A stretch of 18,673 nt of DNA from Proteiniphilum sp. UBA5384 (GTDB lineage: Bacteria; Bacteroidota; Bacteroidia; Bacteroidales; Dysgonomonadaceae): assembly GCF_002410825.1 (NCBI RefSeq), contig NZ_DHOS01000011.1, positions 38,399 through 57,071 on the forward strand. The letters are read 5' to 3'. Position 1 is the first letter of the stretch, and every line of letters starts with the position of its first letter. Below are positions 15,885 to 18,673 of this stretch, piece by piece. The position numbers were made by a program, and so were the translations under genes. The notes below the pieces were generated by a model. That model searched no databases. It saw nothing but the letters and a program-made list of their open reading frames with translations, and was not told the origin of the DNA.

Positions 15885-17717
15885 ATGCCAGATATTATCC
15901 ATCTCCTTCCTGATTCTATTGCAAATCAAATTGCAGCGGGTGAGGTAATACAGCGCCCTGCATCGGTAGTAAAGGAATTGATTGAGAACTCGCTTGATGC
16001 CGGCGCTACCCATATTACCCTTAGCGTAAAAGATGCCGGACGTACCTTTATCCAGGTGATTGATGACGGGAAAGGAATGTCAGCTACCGATCTGCGGATG
16101 GCCTTTGAGCGTCATGCCACTTCCAAGATTAAAAATGCTGACGACCTATTTTCACTCACCACAATGGGGTTCCGTGGTGAAGCCCTCCCTTCTATTGCCG
16201 CAATCTCCCATATCGAGGTGAAGAGCCGACGTGAAGAAGATGAATTGGGATCGTTACTGGTCATCTCCGGTTCGACGGTAGAAAAACAAGAAATGATTGC
16301 TGCTGGTACCGGAACTTCTATTACTGTAAAGAATATTTTTTTCAATGTGCCGGCCAGAAGAAAATTCCTGAAATCAAACGAAACGGAACGACGCAATATT
16401 TTTACGGAGTTTGAGCGGATTGTATTGGTGAATCCGGAAGTGGAATTTACCCTTATCGAGAATGGTATTGAAACGCTTCATCTGCCAAAAACGGGATTGA
16501 GGCAGCGTATTGTTCAGATAGAAGGAAAAAATACCAATCAGCAACTGATTGAAATCAATGAAGAAACCACTCTCGGGAAAATACATGGCTATGTGACCCG
16601 TCCTGAATTTGCCAGGAAAGGGAAGGTGAACCAGTTCTTTTTTGTAAATAACAGGTATATCCGGCATCCCTATTTTCATAGGGCTGTCGCCATGGCATTT
16701 GAACCACTTATCGGTGCCAGTGAGAAGCCGGGTTATTACATCTATTTTGAGGTTAATCCCGATACGATTGATGTAAATATACATCCTACCAAGACTGAGG
16801 TGAAGTTCGAAAATGAACAGGCCCTCTGGCAGATACTCATGGTAACCGTAAAAGAGTCTCTAGGGAAATTCAATGCGATTCCGACTATCGACTTCGACCG
16901 TGACGATGCCCCCGAAATACCTATCTATAATCCCTCACATTCTCCTTCAATGCCGAAGGTGAATATAGACCCTGCTTATAACCCTTTTCACAATCACCGC
17001 TCCGAAACTTCAAAGCAATCAGTGCCCGCTTTTGGCTGGGAACAACTTTACAAAGGGTTTGAGAAGGAAAAAGAACTGCACTTAGAGGGGGAGAGCGATA
17101 ATGTCACATTGTTCAGACCGGCGGGAAGCGACCGGAACCTACCCGAAACAGAACTTTTTCCGGAACACTATCAGTATAAACAGAAGTACATACTCACTTC
17201 GGTAAAATCGGGCCTGATGATTATCGATCAGCACAGGGCACATGTGCGTATTCTGTTTGATAAGTATCTTGAACAGATTAAGAGTAAAAAAGGTGTCTCG
17301 CAACGGGTATTGTTCCCTGAAATATTAGATCTGTCCGCTTCCGAGGCAGCTGCCTTGCCATCCATTATGGACGATCTAGAGGCGCTTGGCTTTGAATTGA
17401 GCGACCTGGGGAATAACAGCTTTGCTGTTCAGGCTGTCCCTTCGGAAATTGAGAATGCTGATTCCGCAATGTTAATCCGTTCGATGATCGGTAAAAGTAT
17501 GGAAACGGGGAGTGATGTAAAATCGGAGATCCGGGAATCGATCGCACTCTCACTTGCGCTCATGACGGCTATTCCTTATGGAAATACGTTGACATCGGAG
17601 GAGATGCTGCTTATTGTCAGTCAATTATTCGCTTCTCCTTTACCTACTTACACACCTGACGGACAGACGGTGGTCAGTGTGATTACCGACGCAGAACTTG
17701 AAAAAAAAATGCAGTGA
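15885..17717 (+). CDS. mutL: DNA mismatch repair protein MutL (610 aa)
   Basis: MutL links mismatch recognition by MutS to strand removal. The N-terminal GHKL ATPase is complete: ELIENSLDAGAT with catalytic E34 and metal ligand N35, DDGKGM (60-65), RHATSKI (76-82) and GFRGEAL (95-101). The transducer domain follows to about 330 and a Pro/Asp-rich linker spans about 340-420. The C-terminal dimerisation domain holds the site where endonuclease-type MutLs have DQHAxxE; here it reads DQHRAHVR (448-455), with the glutamate replaced by valine. The CPHGRP-type motif reads TPDGQT (590-595), without its cysteine and histidine. The protein is thus probably not a nuclease by itself. It shares a transcript with the small membrane protein 17 bp upstream. 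A purine-rich AGAAAGTAGAAG precedes the start. Confidence 0.96.
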   Translation: MPDIIHLLPDSIANQIAAGEVIQRPASVVKELIENSLDAGATHITLSVKDAGRTFIQVIDDGKGMSATDLRMAFERHATSKIKNADDLFSLTTMGFRGEALPSIAAISHIEVKSRREEDELGSLLVISGSTVEKQEMIAAGTGTSITVKNIFFNVPARRKFLKSNETERRNIFTEFERIVLVNPEVEFTLIENGIETLHLPKTGLRQRIVQIEGKNTNQQLIEINEETTLGKIHGYVTRPEFARKGKVNQFFFVNNRYIRHPYFHRAVAMAFEPLIGASEKPGYYIYFEVNPDTIDVNIHPTKTEVKFENEQALWQILMVTVKESLGKFNAIPTIDFDRDDAPEIPIYNPSHSPSMPKVNIDPAYNPFHNHRSETSKQSVPAFGWEQLYKGFEKEKELHLEGESDNVTLFRPAGSDRNLPETELFPEHYQYKQKYILTSVKSGLMIIDQHRAHVRILFDKYLEQIKSKKGVSQRVLFPEILDLSASEAAALPSIMDDLEALGFELSDLGNNSFAVQAVPSEIENADSAMLIRSMIGKSMETGSDVKSEIRESIALSLALMTAIPYGNTLTSEEMLLIVSQLFASPLPTYTPDGQTVVSVITDAELEKKMQ

Positions 17718-17746
17718 TTATTTTCAAATATAAAAAAACAGGCATT

Positions 17747-17958
17747 ATGGGGTATTCTTATTGTGGAAACAGCGGCATACAACTTACTGAGATATCACTG
17801 GGACTCTGTTACAACTTCGGATTTGCCGATGATTATGAGACAGCCTGTGAAATGATTATTCGTGCCTTTGAACAGGAAATTCCCATTTGGAAAACATATC
17901 TTTCCCACGACAGGAATTAGAGCAAGTAGATAGTATCCTCGATGGAGTTACGCTGTGA
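17747..17958 (+). pseudogene. Internally deleted, frameshifted aldo/keto reductase remnant (YghZ-like)
   Basis: From ATG 17747 the reading frame gives YCGNSGIQLTEISLGL and YNFG, the start of YghZ/L-glyceraldehyde-3-phosphate-reductase-type aldo/keto reductases (E. coli form: YCGKSGLRLPALSLGLWHNFG). The similarity runs to RAFEQ, where the family continues GITHFDLANNYG. Here this frame stops at TAG 17918-17920 after 57 residues. In another frame, 17887-17958 encodes LENISFPRQELEQVDSILDG and ends at TGA; this resembles the C-terminal tail of the same family (LNNLTFSTKELAQIDQHIADG). About 250 codons, including the Asp-Tyr-Lys-His catalytic residues, are missing between the two ends. The scar lies 29 bp after mutL and 3 bp before the Rieske-like gene. 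Expression as a 57-aa peptide is possible but no function is expected. Confidence 0.82.
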
Positions 17959-17961
17959 TGT

Positions 17962-18426
17962 ATGGAACGAATTAGCATTTTCTTTTTGATTATTTTTCTG
18001 GGTGTTTCCTGTGGGAGTGAAGTCCCCCGCCAGACTATTCCGTATGGCCCGGTGAATTTCAGGGTTGAACTGATGAGCTATGATTCCGAATTAAAAAATC
18101 CGGACTGCTATAAAATCTTTACAGAGGAGCATCGTCGTCTCAATAGTGATCGTTTTGGTTATGCCGGCGTGCTGGTTATTACCGACGCGAGAGGTAATTT
18201 GTATGCTTTTGACCTTTGCTGCCCCCATGAAGATAGTCGGCAGGCGGTAGTATCCCCTGATTACGACGGGAATGGCTATGCCGGTAAGGTCAGATGTAAT
18301 TCATGTGGTTCAGTTTATGTAACAATGTTTGGTATTGGCAATGTGGAGTCGGGACCCTCTTCAGAACCTTTGCAAAGATATACTGTTATTCAGTTGCAGG
18401 ACGGCAGTTATAGGGTAATCAATTAG
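17962..18426 (+). CDS. Rieske-like lipoprotein with CxH and CxxC cluster motifs (154 aa)
   Basis: A short lipoprotein signal peptide ends in LGVSC, with C17 the predicted lipidated residue, so the product is membrane-attached outside the cytoplasm. Residues about 68-145 resemble a Rieske [2Fe-2S] domain: CCPHE with C87 and H89, then CNSCGSVY with C112 and C115, 22 residues later, and a following glycine-rich loop (GIGNVESGP) and EPLQRYTV strand. A true Rieske site is CxH plus CxxH; the last histidine is cysteine here, so the cluster, if any, would have three Cys and one His ligands. Similar lipoproteins seem to be common in Bacteroidales, with unknown redox partners. It starts 3 bp after the remnant reductase gene and may be cotranscribed with mutL. 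ATG 17958 is also present but leads at once to a stop. Confidence 0.75.
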   Translation: MERISIFFLIIFLGVSCGSEVPRQTIPYGPVNFRVELMSYDSELKNPDCYKIFTEEHRRLNSDRFGYAGVLVITDARGNLYAFDLCCPHEDSRQAVVSPDYDGNGYAGKVRCNSCGSVYVTMFGIGNVESGPSSEPLQRYTVIQLQDGSYRVIN

Positions 18427-18464
18427 GAAATTGAAAAAGCGTATGCAAAAATTCTCCTTATTCC

Positions 18465-18495
18465 TTTGAAATACGGAGAAACATATTTACATTTG
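18465..18495 (+). promoter_or_regulatory. Promoter for the tRNA-Gly transcript
   Basis: TTTG (18465-18468), 19 bp, then TACATTTG (18488-18495) followed by C is a very good consensus match. The -33 box lies in the loop of an inverted repeat, TTCTCC (18452-18457) and GGAGAA (18475-18480). Transcription would start near 18502, giving a leader of about 98 nt before the tRNA. Confidence 0.7.
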
Positions 18496-18512
18496 CAGTC
18501 GCAAAAAATATA

Positions 18513-18558
18513 AGCATAACCTTGCCCCAAAAGGAAGAGGAAACTAACCTTGGCAAGG
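18513..18558 (+). repeat. Two partial copies of the tRNA-Gly anticodon arm in the leader
   Basis: Copy A (18513-18526, AGCATAACCTTGCC) is identical to 18622-18635 in the tRNA. Copy B (18544-18558, CTAACCTTGGCAAGG) is the exact reverse complement of 18629-18643. Because the arm is nearly palindromic, B also matches the tRNA directly at 13 of 14 bases from 18545. A and B can pair with each other over seven bases (CCTTGCC 18520-18526 with GGCAAGG 18552-18558). The core TAACCTTG thus occurs at 18517, 18545 and 18626. Confidence 0.85.
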
Positions 18559-18599
18559 AAACCCCAGAAAAGAGATTCAGGGAACTATTAAATACTATT

Positions 18600-18672
18600 G
18601 CGGAAGTAGCTCAGTTGGTAGAGCATAACCTTGCCAAGGTTAGGGTCGCGGGTTCGAGTCCCGTCTTCCGCT
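18600..18672 (+). tRNA. tRNA-Gly (anticodon GCC)
   Basis: The cloverleaf is complete. The acceptor stem is GCGGAAG (18600-18606) with CTTCCGC (18665-18671). The D arm is GCTC, AGTTGGTA, GAGC. The anticodon stem is TAACC with GGTTA around the loop TTGCCAA (18631-18637), with anticodon GCC at 18633-18635, reading GGC and GGU. The T arm has the TTCGAGT loop with stem GCGGG/CCCGT, one G-U pair. The discriminator is U (18672), as usual for bacterial tRNA-Gly. Whether CCA is encoded cannot be seen, since the window ends one base later. It is transcribed from the promoter at 18465-18495 behind an unusual leader, and further tRNAs or an inserted element may follow to the right. Confidence 0.96.
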
Positions 18673-18673
18673 C

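Noticed and set aside
17714..17746. GTG 17714 as the start of an independent 68-aa protein
   Set aside because: The family similarity begins at ATG 17747; the upstream codons overlap the mutL stop codon and do not resemble the family.
18502..18599. T-box riboswitch before the tRNA gene
   Set aside because: There is no T-box antiterminator sequence and no regulated synthetase gene behind it; the complementarity covers the whole anticodon arm rather than a specifier codon in an internal loop.

Overview
The window is a core-genome stretch of a Bacteroidota bacterium, most likely order Bacteroidales (a Dysgonomonas / Proteiniphilum / Petrimonas / Parabacteroides-like lineage; this narrower placement is inference). 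The evidence is the gene order (ileS - DksA-like - lspA - DUF4296 lipoprotein), the Bacteroidota-type promoters (TTTG, about 19-21 bp, then TAnnTTTG), weak Shine-Dalgarno signals, a long LspA with the group's insertion, and moderate GC. No transposase, integrase or CRISPR array is visible.

Layout. 1-352: a 48-aa hypothetical ORF, then an intrinsic terminator that runs into the aspC promoter. 353-1549 (+): class I aspartate aminotransferase, closed by a strong terminator shared with the convergent pair. 1644-3739 (-): a two-gene operon of exported hydrolases, an EEP-family lipoprotein followed by a calcineurin-like phosphoesterase. 3740-3887: divergent promoters. 3888-9350 (+): ileS, DksA/TraR-like regulator, lspA and a DUF4296 lipoprotein; the regulator has its own promoter. 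9476-12196 (+): pyruvate phosphate dikinase with its own promoter and terminator. 12421-15445 (+): a SurA-like periplasmic isomerase and an LptA/OstA-like protein, an outer-membrane biogenesis pair. 15544-17717 (+): a small membrane protein and mutL. 17747-17958: the remains of an aldo/keto reductase gene. 17962-18426: a Rieske-like lipoprotein. 18465-18672: a promoter, a roughly 100-nt leader and tRNA-Gly(GCC) at the right edge.

How the genes fit together. LspA matures lipoproteins, three of which are encoded in the window. SurA-like and LptA-like proteins serve outer-membrane protein folding and LPS transport. IleRS, the DksA-like protein and tRNA-Gly belong to translation and its control. 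PPDK and aspartate aminotransferase belong to central carbon and nitrogen metabolism.

The main things to look at again are: (1) the tRNA-Gly leader, which holds two extra copies of the anticodon-arm core TAACCTTG, one of them 15 nt fully complementary to the mature anticodon arm; (2) an aldo/keto reductase gene reduced to its two ends; (3) an IleRS with the class I signature HIGH rearranged to GIHH; (4) an 8-bp repeat array that abuts the surA-like start codon; (5) a 24-bp coding repeat whose last unit contains the stop codon.
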